From: Gammaproteobacteria bacterium
Lineage (GTDB): Bacteria; Pseudomonadota; Gammaproteobacteria; VBWC01
DNA: 64,000 bases
NCBI GenBank assembly: GCA_023266115.1
Contig: JAHFRU010000003.1
Coordinates: 129,978 to 193,977 of the forward strand
Reading direction: 5' to 3'
Shown here: positions 9,009-18,510 of the stretch, piece after piece
How positions within the stretch are numbered: the stretch's first letter is position 1
Layout: each line of letters begins with the position of its first letter
The notes under the pieces: model-generated
What the model was told of the DNA's origin: nothing
What the model saw: the letters and a program-made list of their open reading frames with translations, nothing else
Database searches by the model: none
Program-made: the position numbers and the translations under genes

Positions 9009-11048
9009 ATGGATAATCCCTTACTGCAAACTGGCGGCCTGCCGCAATATTCGCGAATCCGGCCCGAACATGTGGAGCCGGCGATCGACCGCATCCTTGC
9101 TGACAATCGCGCACGGCTGGCCGCGTTGCTTGAATCCGGCGGCGACCATACCTGGAGCAATCTGATCGAGCCGCTGGAAGAACTGGAAGACCGGTTGAAT
9201 CGCGCCTGGTCGCCGGTGGTACATATGAACGCGGTCGTCGATGCACCGGAGCTGCGCGCCGCCTATAACGCCTGCCTGCCCAGGCTCAGCGAATATGCGA
9301 CCGAACTCGGCCAGAATGAGGCGTTGTACCGGGCGTGCCAGGCCATCGCCGACAGTGCCGGGTATCCGCGCCTGAATATTGCGCAGCGCAAGATCATTGA
9401 TAACGCGTTACGTGATTTTAAATTGTCCGGTATCGCGCTGGCCCCGGACCAGCGCCAGCGCTACAAGGACATCATGCAGGAGCTGTCGACACTGGCCGCG
9501 AAATTCAGCGAGAACCTGCTGGACGCGACCGGCGCGTGGGCCCGGCCCGTCAGCGACGAGAAACAACTGGCCGGCCTGTCGCCATCGCATCTGGCGATGG
9601 CGCGGCAGGCCGCGCAACGCGCCGGCCGCGCCGGTTTTCTGCTGACGCTGGAGTTTCCCTGTTACATGGCGGTCGTCATGTTCGCCGATGACCGTGAACT
9701 GCGCCGCGAGATCTACGCGGCCTACGTGACGCGCGCCTCCGACGAGGGGCCGTTTGCCAACCAGTGGAACAACACGCCGGTCATGGAGCGCATACTGGCG
9801 CTGCGGCATGAACAGGCTCAGCTGCTCGGCTACGCCAATTACGCCGAGCTGTCGCTGGCGACGAAAATGGCGGCTGCGCCGGAGCAGGTAATCGGTTTTC
9901 TCGACGATCTTGCCCGCCGTGCGCGGCCGGTCGCGCAGCGGGACTATGACGCTTTGCGAGAATTTTCCCGCTTGGAAAAGGGCATCGAGACGCTCGAGGC
10001 GTGGGACGTCGCGTATTTCTCCGAGAAGCTGCGCGAGAAAAATTACGCCGTGTCGCAGGAGGCGCTGCGCGCGTACTTTCCCGAGCAGAGTGTATTGAAC
10101 GGACTGTTCGCCGTGGTCGCGCGGCTGTACGGCATCACTGTGACCGAGATTACCGGCGTCGATACCTGGCATCCGGACGTGCGTTTTTTTGAGGTGCACG
10201 ACCGGCACGGCGAGCTGCGCGGGCGGTTTTTCCTCGATCTCTACGCGCGACCGCACAAGCGCGGCGGCGCCTGGATGGACGAATGCGTCAACCGGCGGCG
10301 TGTCGGCGGCGGGTTCGAAACGCCGGTGGCCTATCTGACCTGCAACTTCTCGTCACCGACCGGCGACGAACCGGCATTGTTTACGCACAATGAGGTCGTC
10401 ACGCTGTTTCATGAATTCGGCCACGGCCTGCATCACATGCTGACCCGGGTCGAGCATGCGATGGTGGCCGGTATACGCGGCGTTGCCTGGGACGCGGTCG
10501 AGTTGCCGAGCCAGTTCATGGAGAACTGGTGCTGGCAGAAGGAGTCGCTGAATTTGATCGCACAGCATTACAAGAGCGGTGAGCCGTTGCCGGCCGACAT
10601 GTTCGACAAGATGCTGGCGGCGCGGACCTTTCAGGCCGGCATGCAGATCGTTCGGCAGCTTGAATTCGCGCTGTTCGATTTCAGGCTGCACCAGGAATAC
10701 GATCCGCGTCAGGGTCCGCGCGTCTATGAGCTGCTCGACGAGGTGCGCAAGCAGGTGGCGGTGTTCCGGCCGCCGTCGTTCAACCGCTTCCCGCACAGCT
10801 TCGCGCATATATTTTCCGGCGGTTACGCGGCCGGCTATTACAGTTACAAATGGGCGGAGGTGCTGTCGGCCGATGCGTTCTCGTCGTTCGAGGAGAACGG
10901 CATATTCGATGCCGAGACGGGCCGGCGCTTTCTCCAGACCGTCCTGGAGCAGGGCGGGTCACGCGAGCCGATGGAGTTGTTTATCGAGTTCCGCGGTCGC
11001 GAGCCGACGCTGGATGCCTTGCTGCGCCATCACGGCATCGCCGCCTGA
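9009..11048 (+). CDS. prlC: Oligopeptidase A (M3 zinc metallopeptidase)
   Basis: 679 residues, the usual length. A cytosolic M3 peptidase that cleaves short peptides, including signal-peptide fragments. The zinc motif HEFGH lies in LFHEFGHGLHHMLTR around residue 468, with the second glutamate region downstream (VELPSQFMENWCWQ). The end (FPHSFAHIFSGGYAAGYYSYKWAEVLSADAF) is the conserved substrate-binding region. The gene is followed six bases later by xthA. Confidence 0.95.
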   Translation: MDNPLLQTGGLPQYSRIRPEHVEPAIDRILADNRARLAALLESGGDHTWSNLIEPLEELEDRLNRAWSPVVHMNAVVDAPELRAAYNACLPRLSEYATELGQNEALYRACQAIADSAGYPRLNIAQRKIIDNALRDFKLSGIALAPDQRQRYKDIMQELSTLAAKFSENLLDATGAWARPVSDEKQLAGLSPSHLAMARQAAQRAGRAGFLLTLEFPCYMAVVMFADDRELRREIYAAYVTRASDEGPFANQWNNTPVMERILALRHEQAQLLGYANYAELSLATKMAAAPEQVIGFLDDLARRARPVAQRDYDALREFSRLEKGIETLEAWDVAYFSEKLREKNYAVSQEALRAYFPEQSVLNGLFAVVARLYGITVTEITGVDTWHPDVRFFEVHDRHGELRGRFFLDLYARPHKRGGAWMDECVNRRRVGGGFETPVAYLTCNFSSPTGDEPALFTHNEVVTLFHEFGHGLHHMLTRVEHAMVAGIRGVAWDAVELPSQFMENWCWQKESLNLIAQHYKSGEPLPADMFDKMLAARTFQAGMQIVRQLEFALFDFRLHQEYDPRQGPRVYELLDEVRKQVAVFRPPSFNRFPHSFAHIFSGGYAAGYYSYKWAEVLSADAFSSFEENGIFDAETGRRFLQTVLEQGGSREPMELFIEFRGREPTLDALLRHHGIAA

Positions 11049-11054
11049 TCCTTC

Positions 11055-11837
11055 ATGAAAATCGCCAGCTGGAACGTCAACTCGCTGCGTGTACGTCTGC
11101 CACAGGTGCTCGACTGGCTCGCTACGGCGCGGCCCGATGTGCTGGCGATGCAGGAGACCAAACTGGTCGATGAGGATTTCCCGGAGGTCGATTTCGAGGC
11201 GGCCGGTTACAAGGCGGTGTATGCGGGCCAGAAGACCTATAACGGTGTCGCTTTCGCCAGCCGCCTGCCGGCACGCGACGTGACGATTGGTATCCCGGAT
11301 TTTGACGACCCGCAGCGGCGCGTGCTCGCCGCGACCTATGGCGACGTCCGGGTCATCAACCTGTACGTGCCGAACGGTCAGAGTGTCGATTCGGACAAGT
11401 ACCGTTACAAGCTCGACTGGCTGGACCGACTGACTGGATACCTGCAACACGCGCTTGAGCATTATCCGCATCTGGTCGTGCTCGGCGATTTCAACATCGC
11501 GCCGGAGGATCGTGATGTGCACGATCCGGACGCGTGGCGCGGCCAGGTGTTGTTCAGTGAGCCGGAACATGCCGCCTTCCGGCGGCTGCTGGCCCTCGGC
11601 ATGTGCGACACCTTTCGCCAGTTCGATCAGGCAGAAAAGAGCTACAGCTGGTGGGATTACCGGATGAATGCGTTCCGGCGTAACATGGGGCTGCGTATCG
11701 ACCATGTGCTTGCCAGCCACGCGTTGTGCAAGAGCTGTGTGGCGAGCGCCATCGACACGGAACCGCGGCGCAGCGAGCGCCCGTCGGATCACGCGCCGGT
11801 GGTCGCGGAGTTTAACGTTCGGGGAGTCAGGGATTAA
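11055..11837 (+). CDS. xthA: Exodeoxyribonuclease III
   Basis: 260 residues. An AP endonuclease and 3'-5' exonuclease of base-excision repair. The endonuclease/exonuclease/phosphatase motifs are complete: [12 protein letters not shown], the metal-binding [40 protein letters not shown] and the catalytic C-terminal pair in [14 protein letters not shown]. It follows prlC with a six-base gap, suggesting co-transcription. Confidence 0.94.
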   Translation: MKIASWNVNSLRVRLPQVLDWLATARPDVLAMQETKLVDEDFPEVDFEAAGYKAVYAGQKTYNGVAFASRLPARDVTIGIPDFDDPQRRVLAATYGDVRVINLYVPNGQSVDSDKYRYKLDWLDRLTGYLQHALEHYPHLVVLGDFNIAPEDRDVHDPDAWRGQVLFSEPEHAAFRRLLALGMCDTFRQFDQAEKSYSWWDYRMNAFRRNMGLRIDHVLASHALCKSCVASAIDTEPRRSERPSDHAPVVAEFNVRGVRD

Positions 11838-11995
11838 CTTGCGGGCTGTCATTCCCGCACCCTCCGGGTGTAAACGCTGCGGGAATCCGGCAAGGAACTG
11901 AATCTCGCTGGACTCCGGGTCTGCGCTTCGCTTCGCCCGGAATGACGAGCTCATCAGGCCTTAGCGGATGTTTTGATGCGTCAAGGAGGTGACCG
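11838..11995. repeat. Dispersed CATTCCCGC-type palindromic repeat
   Basis: From about 11848 to 11946 the sequence runs TGTCATTCCCGC...GCGGGAATCC and then GGACTCCGGG...CCCGGAATGACG, two nested inverted repeats of the class also seen at 7385-7480. No coding signal. The end of the gap carries a perfect ribosome site for the next gene (AAGGAGGTGACCG before ATG 11996). Confidence 0.65.
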
Positions 11996-12475
11996 ATGCT
12001 GGCCGGGGAAATCTGCAATCGCGATGTCGTCTTCGTGCGGCGCGATGAAACCGTCATCGACGCCGCGAAACGGATGCGCAAGTACCACGTCGGTGCGGTG
12101 GTGGCGGTGGATGAGCGGGGCGGCCGGCGCGTGCCGGCGGGCGCGCTCACGGACCGGGACATCGTTGTTGAAGTGATCGCCGGCGACGTCGCTCCCGGTG
12201 TCATCCGGGTCGGCGACGTCATGTGTCCGGAGTTGCTGACGGTCAGGGAGAGCGATCACGTGGCCGATGTGCTCGATCTGATGCAACAGAAAGGGGTGCG
12301 GCGCGTGCCGGTCATCGCCGACTCCGGCGAGCTCGAAGGCATACTCGCGCTGGACGATCTGCTGGAGCTGTTTGCCGGGCAGTTTGCCGATGTCCGCGCA
12401 CTGCTCGACCGGGAACTGAAAAGGGAGCAGGCGCGGCACGATCCGTCACCGGGCGGGACCAGCACCATTCAATGA
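11996..12475 (+). CDS. CBS-domain pair protein
   Basis: 159 residues holding two CBS motifs: about 8-65 (NRDVVFVRRDETVIDAAKRMRKYHVGAVVAV...LTDRDIVVEV) and 72-130 (VMCPELLTVRESDHVADVLDLMQQKGVRRVPVI). Tandem CBS modules bind adenine nucleotides and sense energy state. Nothing else is fused to the pair, so the partner is unknown. The AAGGAGGTGA ribosome site is close to consensus, suggesting strong translation. Its TGA overlaps the ATG of the DUF503 gene (ATGA), so the two are translationally coupled. Confidence 0.88.
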   Translation: MLAGEICNRDVVFVRRDETVIDAAKRMRKYHVGAVVAVDERGGRRVPAGALTDRDIVVEVIAGDVAPGVIRVGDVMCPELLTVRESDHVADVLDLMQQKGVRRVPVIADSGELEGILALDDLLELFAGQFADVRALLDRELKREQARHDPSPGGTSTIQ

Positions 12476-12816
12476 CCGGCGAGATCGGCGACCGGTTTCC
12501 CGGCGACCCCGCCGCGCTCGCGGCCGGGCATAGCGGACAAATCGTTTTTATCGCGATCGAACTGCTGATCCCCATGTCCGACTCTTTGAAAGCGAAGCGC
12601 CGCGTCGTCAAGGGCCTCAAGGACCGGATACGCGCGCGCCTCAACGCATCGGTTGCCGAGATCGGTTATCTGGAGCAGTGGCAGCGGGCGCTGATCGGCG
12701 TCGTCATGGTCGGCAACGATCGCGTTTATCTGGAGCAGGGCGCCGGTGCGCTGGAGGCGTTGCTGCGTGAAACCGCCGGCGCCGAACTGCTGGGTTTTCA
12801 TCTGGAATGGCTGTAG
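12472..12816 (+). CDS. DUF503 (YlxP-like) protein
   Basis: 114 residues. The family pattern is clear from about residue 24: IVFIAIELLIPMSDSLKAKRRVVKGLKDRIRARLNASVAEIG, then WQRALIGVVMVGNDRVYLEQ. In Gram-positives ylxP is a small protein next to rbfA; its function is unsettled. ATG 12472 overlaps the CBS-protein stop. This start adds about 20 residues compared with typical DUF503 proteins (about 90), so a later non-ATG start is possible. Confidence 0.8.
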   Translation: MTGEIGDRFPGDPAALAAGHSGQIVFIAIELLIPMSDSLKAKRRVVKGLKDRIRARLNASVAEIGYLEQWQRALIGVVMVGNDRVYLEQGAGALEALLRETAGAELLGFHLEWL

Positions 12817-12871
12817 CCCGTCATGCGCGCCGAGGGGTTGGCCGATGCCGGCAGCGGCGGAGAACTACCGC

Positions 12872-13561
12872 ATGTCGATGATCACCCTGACCGGCCTGCG
12901 CAAGAGTTATCGTGAAGGCAGCAATCAGCGCGTGGTTTTAAACGACGCCAGTGCCGTGGTTGCTGCGGGCGAGATCGTCGCGCTGGTCGGCAAGAGCGGC
13001 TCGGGCAAGTCGACGCTGCTGAATCTGATCAGCGGCATGGACCTGCCGGACGCCGGCGAGATACGCGTTGCGGACGTGGTGGTCACGCGGTTGACCGAAC
13101 ATGAGCGCACCTTGTTCCGGCGCCGTCATGTCGGTCTTGTCTTCCAGTTTTTCAATCTTATCCCGACGCTGACCGTCGGCGAAAACCTGCGGTTACCGCT
13201 GGAGCTGAATGACCTGCTGACGCCGGAAAAACAGGCAGAGCTCACGCAGCTGCTGCGCGAGGTCGATCTCGAATCGCGTCGCGACAGTTATCCGGATGTG
13301 CTCTCCGGCGGCGAGCAACAGCGCATCGCCATACTGCGCGCGCTGATCCATGAGCCGCGCCTGCTGCTCGCCGACGAGCCTACCGGCAATCTCGACGCCG
13401 ACACCGGCCGTGTCGTTATGGCGCTGTTGCAACGTCTGGCACGGCGACGCCAGATGACGGTGGTGATCGTCACGCACAGCGACGAGGTCGCCGCTATCGC
13501 CGATCGTCGCCTGGAGATGCATGACGGGGTGTTGCGCGAGCCGGCCCCGGGCCATGCGTAG
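12872..13561 (+). CDS. ABC transporter ATP-binding subunit (LolD/MacB type)
   Basis: 229 residues. Complete ATPase: Walker [20 protein letters not shown]-loop [21 protein letters not shown], signature [15 protein letters not shown], Walker [13 protein letters not shown] and the switch H in VIVTHSDEV. The type VI-like pairing with an FtsX-family permease (next gene, eight-base overlap) points to a mechanotransducing transporter of the LolCDE/MacB class acting on lipids or lipoproteins. ATG 12872 is chosen because GGAG lies nine bases upstream. Confidence 0.92.
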   Translation: MSMITLTGLRKSYREGSNQRVVLNDASAVVAAGEIVALVGKSGSGKSTLLNLISGMDLPDAGEIRVADVVVTRLTEHERTLFRRRHVGLVFQFFNLIPTLTVGENLRLPLELNDLLTPEKQAELTQLLREVDLESRRDSYPDVLSGGEQQRIAILRALIHEPRLLLADEPTGNLDADTGRVVMALLQRLARRRQMTVVIVTHSDEVAAIADRRLEMHDGVLREPAPGHA

Positions 13562-16079
13562 CCTGCGTCTGCCCGCCGTCGCCAGCGGGCGTTATCTGTT
13601 GCGTCATCCGTGGCAGCTGGTGCTGGCCGTGCTCGGCATTGCGCTCGGCGTCGCGGTGGTGATCGCCGTCGATGTAGCCAGTGACAGCGCCAAACGGGCG
13701 TTCGAGTTGTCGGCGAAGACATTGACCGGTCACGCGACACATGCCATCTACGGCGGACCGCGCGGCGTGCCCGAGGCTTTCTACCGCGCCTTGCGTGTCG
13801 AGCATGGGCTGCGCGCGGCGGCACCGGTGGTCGAGGCGACTGTGACGCTGGACGGTACGCCCAATCGCGCGGTGCGCCTGATCGGTCTCGATCTGTTCGC
13901 CGACGGCGCGGTGCGCGATCTCACCGGCGAGCGCGCTGCGGCATCGGACATCAACCGGTTTTTGTCGCAACCGGGCACTGGCATGCTGCTGGCCGATACC
14001 ACCGCCGACATCGGCGATGTCGTCATGCTGCGCATTGCCGGCCATGAAACGCGTTTGACCATCGCCGGGTTACTGCGACCCCGGCAGCAGACCGCGCGTC
14101 ACGCACTCGCGTCGGTGGTGTTGGTCGATATCGCCACCGCGCAGGAACTGCTGGGCCGCGCCGGCTGGCTGTCGCGCATCGATCTGGTGATTCCGGACGG
14201 TGACACGGGTGCGCAGCAGCTGGCGCGGGTACAAGCGGCCTTGCCGCCGGGCCTGACGCTGGTCGAAAGCGCCGCGCGTCTCGAAGGTCTGCAGCAGATG
14301 ACCCGCGCCTTTTATCTGAATCTGGCGGCGCTCGGCCTGCTCGCGCTGATCGTCGGCGTGTTTCTGATCTATAACACGACGACGTTCTCGGTCGTGCAAC
14401 GCCGCACGCTGATCGGCATGTATCGCGCCCTCGGTGTGACGCGGCGCGAGATATTCGCGATGGTGCTTATCGAGGCGCTGCTGACCGGTATCGCCGGCAC
14501 GCTGGCCGGCGTGCTGCTCGGTGTCGCGCTCGGCAACGGGCTGGTGCATTTCGTCACGCGCACCATCAACGATCTCTACTTCGTGGTCACGGTGCGCGAG
14601 CTGTCGCTCGGTGCGGCGACGCTGGTCAAGGGACTGCTGCTCGGCGTCGGCGGTTCGCTGCTGGCGGCGCTGGCGCCGGCACACGAGGCGACGACGACCC
14701 CGCCGCGCGCGGTGTTGACGCGCTCCGATCTCGAGACGCGGTTGCGGCGATTTCTGCCGCGCGTCACCGTGCCCGGCGTGCTGCTGATGGGTGCGGGTGC
14801 ATTGCTGGTCGCCGGCGATGATCGTGGTTTGTTGATGACCTATGGCGGGATACTGCTCGGCATCGGCGGTGCGGCGCTGCTGGTGTCGCCGGCAACCGTG
14901 GTGCTGTTGTATCTGCTCGCGCCGGTGGTGGCGCGGTTGTCCGGCCTGCCGGGGCGCATGGCGGCGCGCGGTATCGTCGCATCATTGAGCCGGTCCGGTG
15001 TCGCGATCGCGGCCCTGGCGGTCGCCGTTGCCGCGACGATCGGCATGGGCGTCATGACCGGCAGTTTCCGCGCCACCGTCGATCAGTGGCTGACCGGTTA
15101 TCTGCGCGCCGACATCTACGTGACGCCGGCCGGTGACGGCGTGCTGGAGCCGGCTGTGATCGATACCTTGCGTGCAGCGGACGGGGTCGCCGCTGTCAGC
15201 ACCGGCCGCTACGTGCAGCTGGAATCGGCGCGCGAGCGTATCGCGCTGATGGCGCTCGATCTGCCGCCGCAGGCCCTGCCGGCGTTTACCTTCAAGCAAG
15301 GCAGGCCGGAAGACGTATGGCCGATGTTTCAGGCGCATGACGCGGTCATCGTCACCGAACCGTTCGCCTGGCATCGCCACCTCGCGGCGGGTGACCGTAT
15401 CGTGTTGCCGACGGATCGCGGTGAACACGCCTTCGACATCGCCGGTGTTTTTTACCATTATGGATCGGATCGCGGCCTGGTGATGATGAGTCGTGCCACC
15501 TACGACCGCTACTGGAACGACCCCGCGATCGGTACGCTGGGCATCTACGCCGCGCCCGGCGTCGCCCCCGACGCGCTGCGCACCCGCTTGCTGCAACACG
15601 ATCCGGCAGCGCAGTCGCTGACGCTACAGCTCGGCAGCGAGCTGCATGACATTTCACTGGAGGTCTTTGACCGCACGTTCCTGATTACCAACGTATTGCG
15701 GCTGCTTGCGATAGTCGTCGCGTTCGTCGGTATCCTGAGCGCGCTGATGGCGTTGCAGCTCGAGCGCTCGCGCGAGCTCGCGGTGTTGCGGGCGCTCGGC
15801 CTGACGCCGGCCCAGCTGTGGCAACTGGTGATGACGCAGACCGGGCTGATGGGCCTCGTCGCCGGCCTGCTGGCGATTCCGTGCGGACTACTGTTGTCGG
15901 TAGTGCTGGTGCACGTCGTCAATCTGCGCTCGTTCGGCTGGACCATGCAGCTGACCGTGTCGCCCGCGGTGCTGGCGCAGGCGCTGGTGCTGGCCGTGGT
16001 CGCGGCGTTGCTCGCCGGTATCTATCCGGCGCGGCGCATGATGCGTACCTCCCCGGCACTGGCATTGCGCAATGACTAG
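13554..16079 (+). CDS. FtsX-like ABC transporter permease
   Basis: 841 residues. An N-terminal membrane anchor (HPWQLVLAVLGIALGVAVVIAV) is followed by a periplasmic MacB-type domain, then two FtsX cores with four-helix bundles near 270-380 and 720-835 (LGLLALIVGVFLIYNTTTFSVVQRRTLIGMYRALGVTRREI; ALMALQLERSRELAVLRALGLTPAQLW). The double core marks an eight- to ten-helix permease that works without a separate second subunit. It starts inside the ATPase gene and its stop overlaps the AttH-like gene, so three genes form one operon. The cargo is unknown; AttH pairing suggests a lipid-like substrate. Confidence 0.9.
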   Translation: MRSLRLPAVASGRYLLRHPWQLVLAVLGIALGVAVVIAVDVASDSAKRAFELSAKTLTGHATHAIYGGPRGVPEAFYRALRVEHGLRAAAPVVEATVTLDGTPNRAVRLIGLDLFADGAVRDLTGERAAASDINRFLSQPGTGMLLADTTADIGDVVMLRIAGHETRLTIAGLLRPRQQTARHALASVVLVDIATAQELLGRAGWLSRIDLVIPDGDTGAQQLARVQAALPPGLTLVESAARLEGLQQMTRAFYLNLAALGLLALIVGVFLIYNTTTFSVVQRRTLIGMYRALGVTRREIFAMVLIEALLTGIAGTLAGVLLGVALGNGLVHFVTRTINDLYFVVTVRELSLGAATLVKGLLLGVGGSLLAALAPAHEATTTPPRAVLTRSDLETRLRRFLPRVTVPGVLLMGAGALLVAGDDRGLLMTYGGILLGIGGAALLVSPATVVLLYLLAPVVARLSGLPGRMAARGIVASLSRSGVAIAALAVAVAATIGMGVMTGSFRATVDQWLTGYLRADIYVTPAGDGVLEPAVIDTLRAADGVAAVSTGRYVQLESARERIALMALDLPPQALPAFTFKQGRPEDVWPMFQAHDAVIVTEPFAWHRHLAAGDRIVLPTDRGEHAFDIAGVFYHYGSDRGLVMMSRATYDRYWNDPAIGTLGIYAAPGVAPDALRTRLLQHDPAAQSLTLQLGSELHDISLEVFDRTFLITNVLRLLAIVVAFVGILSALMALQLERSRELAVLRALGLTPAQLWQLVMTQTGLMGLVAGLLAIPCGLLLSVVLVHVVNLRSFGWTMQLTVSPAVLAQALVLAVVAALLAGIYPARRMMRTSPALALRND

Positions 16080-17283
16080 CCGGGTCGTGCCGGTTGCGGT
16101 CAATCCGGCGCGCTGGTCTATAGTCGCGCCTCATGCTCCAGGGAAATATCTGCGCGCAATTCTGATCGCCATAGCGTCGCTGCTATTGCTGGCCGCCTGC
16201 TCCGACAACAACGCCGACCGGACGCAGCGCGAGCCAATGCCGGTTGCCGGCGTGCTCGGCGGCGAGCCATCCGCCACAGAAGGCTTCGCGCGCGTGACCG
16301 GACCGCGGCCGTTTGCGTTTCCGCAGGATCACGGGCCGCACCCGGACTACCAGCATGAGTGGTGGTACTACACCGGCAACCTGCACGCGCAGGACGGGCG
16401 GCGCTTCGGTTTCCAGTTCACGCTGTTCCGTATCGCGCTGACGCCCATGGCCTTGCCGCGCGACTCGGCGTGGGCGACCAGCCAGATATATATGGGCCAC
16501 TTCGCGCTGACCGACGCACGGAACCGGCGTTTTTACCTGTTTGAACGGTTCGCGCGCGGTGCGCTCGACCTTGCCGGGGCGCAGGCGCGGCCGTTTCGCG
16601 TCTGGCTGGAGGACTGGCAGGCGGTAGGCGGTGAGCGCGACATGTTTCCGTTAAGGCTGTCGGCGGCGCAGGACGGCGTCGCGATCGAACTGCAACTTGA
16701 ACAAACGAGGCCGCTGGTGTTGCAGGGCGAGGATGGCTACAGCCGCAAGAGCGCGCAGCCCGGCAACGCATCGTATTACTACTCGGCGACGCGCCTGCCG
16801 ACGACCGGCACGATCACCGTCGACGGCCGGGCGGTTGAAGTGAGCGGTAACAGCTGGCTGGATCGCGAGTGGTCGACCTCGGCGCTGGGTCCCGAACAGG
16901 CCGGCTGGGACTGGTTCGCGCTGCAACTGGACGATGGCCGCGATGTGATGTTTTACCGGTTACGCAACAAGGACGGTACGGCCAGCGCATTCAGCGGTGG
17001 CGTACTGGTCCGGCCGGACGGCTCGACACAAACACTTGCGGCGTGCGACGGCGTTATCGAGGAGCGCGATCACTGGACCAGTGCGCACAGCGGCACGCGC
17101 TATCCATCCCGCTGGCGGTTGCAGCTGCCGGCGCTGTCGCTGTCTGTCGATGTCACACCGGTGATCGACGATCAGGAGCTTGATCTGTCGGTCAGGTATT
17201 GGGAAGGGGCAGTATCGGTGACCGGCACGAATGCCGGGCGTGATATTCAAGGCAGTGGTTACGTTGAACTGACGGGTTACTAG
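16072..17283 (+). CDS. AttH/CrtC-like lipocalin-fold lipoprotein
   Basis: 403 residues. The N-terminal segment has a hydrophobic stretch and lipobox LLLLAACSDNN (Cys near residue 43), so the mature protein is probably lipidated on the periplasmic side. The body matches the hydroxyneurosporene synthase/AttH family: PQDHGPHPDYQHEWWYYTGNL, FQFTLFRIAL, SGNSWLDREWSTSALG, GWDWFALQLDDGRDVMFYRLR. Genes of this class often accompany an ABC ATPase and FtsX permease, as here (start overlaps the permease stop). The role is probably lipid handling or export; no reaction can be assigned. The N-terminus before the signal is long, so the true start may be internal. Confidence 0.87.
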   Translation: MTSRVVPVAVNPARWSIVAPHAPGKYLRAILIAIASLLLLAACSDNNADRTQREPMPVAGVLGGEPSATEGFARVTGPRPFAFPQDHGPHPDYQHEWWYYTGNLHAQDGRRFGFQFTLFRIALTPMALPRDSAWATSQIYMGHFALTDARNRRFYLFERFARGALDLAGAQARPFRVWLEDWQAVGGERDMFPLRLSAAQDGVAIELQLEQTRPLVLQGEDGYSRKSAQPGNASYYYSATRLPTTGTITVDGRAVEVSGNSWLDREWSTSALGPEQAGWDWFALQLDDGRDVMFYRLRNKDGTASAFSGGVLVRPDGSTQTLAACDGVIEERDHWTSAHSGTRYPSRWRLQLPALSLSVDVTPVIDDQELDLSVRYWEGAVSVTGTNAGRDIQGSGYVELTGY

Positions 17284-17597
17284 CGAACGGTTGATATAAA
17301 ACTCCTGTTGCGTGTCACGCAAGGCAGCGATCTGCGGCAAGCGACAGTAAACAATCAACCAATAAGAAGACGCTTGTAGCGACGGTTTCACTTCCCGAGT
17401 CTTCGGTTGCGCATGCGCGTCGTGAGCAATCACGCCAACTGGTCTGGCTGTCGGGAAGCGCGACATGCGTTCGCTCCCTCCCTGGCAACGTGCCTGCGGT
17501 ACACGGGGTTTCGCGGACGGAATTTAACGCGCGCATAAGATTCGGGGTCGCGCGAAATATTTCGGTCAAGCCGCGAGTACAGGCGGTTCCGTGCGTT
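17284..17597. other. Intergenic region without a recognised gene
   Basis: Between the AttH-like gene and the DUF4870 promoter no gene could be supported. On the minus strand, about 17466-17290 reads as a protein-like open stretch (containing SYWLIVYCRLPQI), but it has no family I recognise and runs on into the antisense of the AttH-like gene, so I do not call it. Confidence 0.5.
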
Positions 17598-17625
17598 TGA
17601 CGGGCCATGCACGGACCGTATATTG
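17598..17625 (+). promoter_or_regulatory. Predicted sigma-70 promoter for the DUF4870 gene
   Basis: TTGACG (17598-17603) and TATATT (17620-17625) are separated by 16 bases, each one mismatch from consensus. The predicted transcription start is near 17632, leaving a leader of about 70 bases before ATG 17701. Confidence 0.6.
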
Positions 17626-17700
17626 TTTGGCATCATCGCCGATCGCGGGCGGTGGCCAGCGGCGGGGGTTCGTTGGCAGCACGTCGCGGAGAAGGTGAAT

Positions 17701-18066
17701 ATGGCGTCAGGGGTGGATAGTTGCGGAATTGTCAGAACTGAACGCACCTGGGCGATGCTGTGTCATGTGGCCGCGTTCGCCGGATTTATCATTCCGTTTG
17801 GTGGCCTTGTCGGGCCGCTGGTGCTGTGGTTGATCAAGAAAGACGACATGCCGTTTGTCAATCATCAGGGCCGCGAGGCATTGAACTTCCAGATCACCGT
17901 GTTTGTCGGTTTTTTGATCGGCGTGATGCTGTTCTTTCTGTCGGTCGGCTCGTTGTTCTTGCTGATACTGGTGGTCTTCAACGCGATCAGCATCGTGATT
18001 GCGACGGTCAAGGCCAACGATGGCGTGTGGTACCGGTATCCGTTGTCGTTCCGATTTATTAAATAA
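17701..18066 (+). CDS. DUF4870 membrane protein
   Basis: 121 residues. The family signature ERTWAMLCHVAAFAGFIIPFGGLVGPLVLWLIKKDDMPFVNHQGREALNFQ is clear, followed by two more hydrophobic segments (VFVGFLIGVMLFFLSVG, LFLLILVVFNAISIVIATV): a small inner-membrane protein of unknown function. The frame opens earlier, but ATG 17701 is preceded by GGAGAAGGTGAAT and a good promoter lies upstream. Confidence 0.88.
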   Translation: MASGVDSCGIVRTERTWAMLCHVAAFAGFIIPFGGLVGPLVLWLIKKDDMPFVNHQGREALNFQITVFVGFLIGVMLFFLSVGSLFLLILVVFNAISIVIATVKANDGVWYRYPLSFRFIK

Positions 18067-18216
18067 GTGTGATGATCGGCGATTTGTGGCAGCCTGGCGT
18101 CGGTCCATGAGCATTTGATTTGACCGGGGCCCGGGCGCAGAATAGCCCTTGTCTCAAGGTGGTCCCGAACGCAGTGTCGGGGTTTCGGTGGTGGTACCCA
18201 GACAGGGAGTTGACAC

Positions 18217-18315
18217 ATGAACGGTATTATGAAGATTCTGGCGATGGCGGCGATAGCGTTACTGGTCGGTTATGCCTACAAAAGCCACAGCGAACATAAC
18301 GACGAAGAAGAATAA
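18217..18315 (+). CDS. 32-residue single-span membrane protein
   Basis: ATG 18217 is preceded by GGAG at a good distance (CAGGGAGTTGACAC). The peptide has one hydrophobic helix (KILAMAAIALLVGYAY, residues 6-21) and a polar acidic tail (KSHSEHNDEEE). The layout, short basic start, helix and acidic end are typical of small bacterial membrane proteins, but I recognise no family. It sits alone between the DUF4870 gene and the AGCS symporter. Confidence 0.6.
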   Translation: MNGIMKILAMAAIALLVGYAYKSHSEHNDEEE

Positions 18316-18510
18316 CCAGCATGCCGGCCGCGGGTGGTAGACCGGCCGGCTGCGGATCGGTAGATGCACGACCGTGCGCGGGACGCCTGTCGGGACTGTC
18401 TCGTTTGCCGGGTTGTCGATGGATCCGGACCATGGGTTTTCCGGATATTGTTCCGCGGAGATCGTGTGAGATGCTTTGGGTTTGCGCTCTTCCTGCTTTA
18501 TCCGTACTGA

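Noticed and set aside
17290-17466. Minus-strand protein-like stretch after the AttH-like gene
   Set aside because: No start, no family, and it runs into antisense of a real gene; not enough to call a gene.
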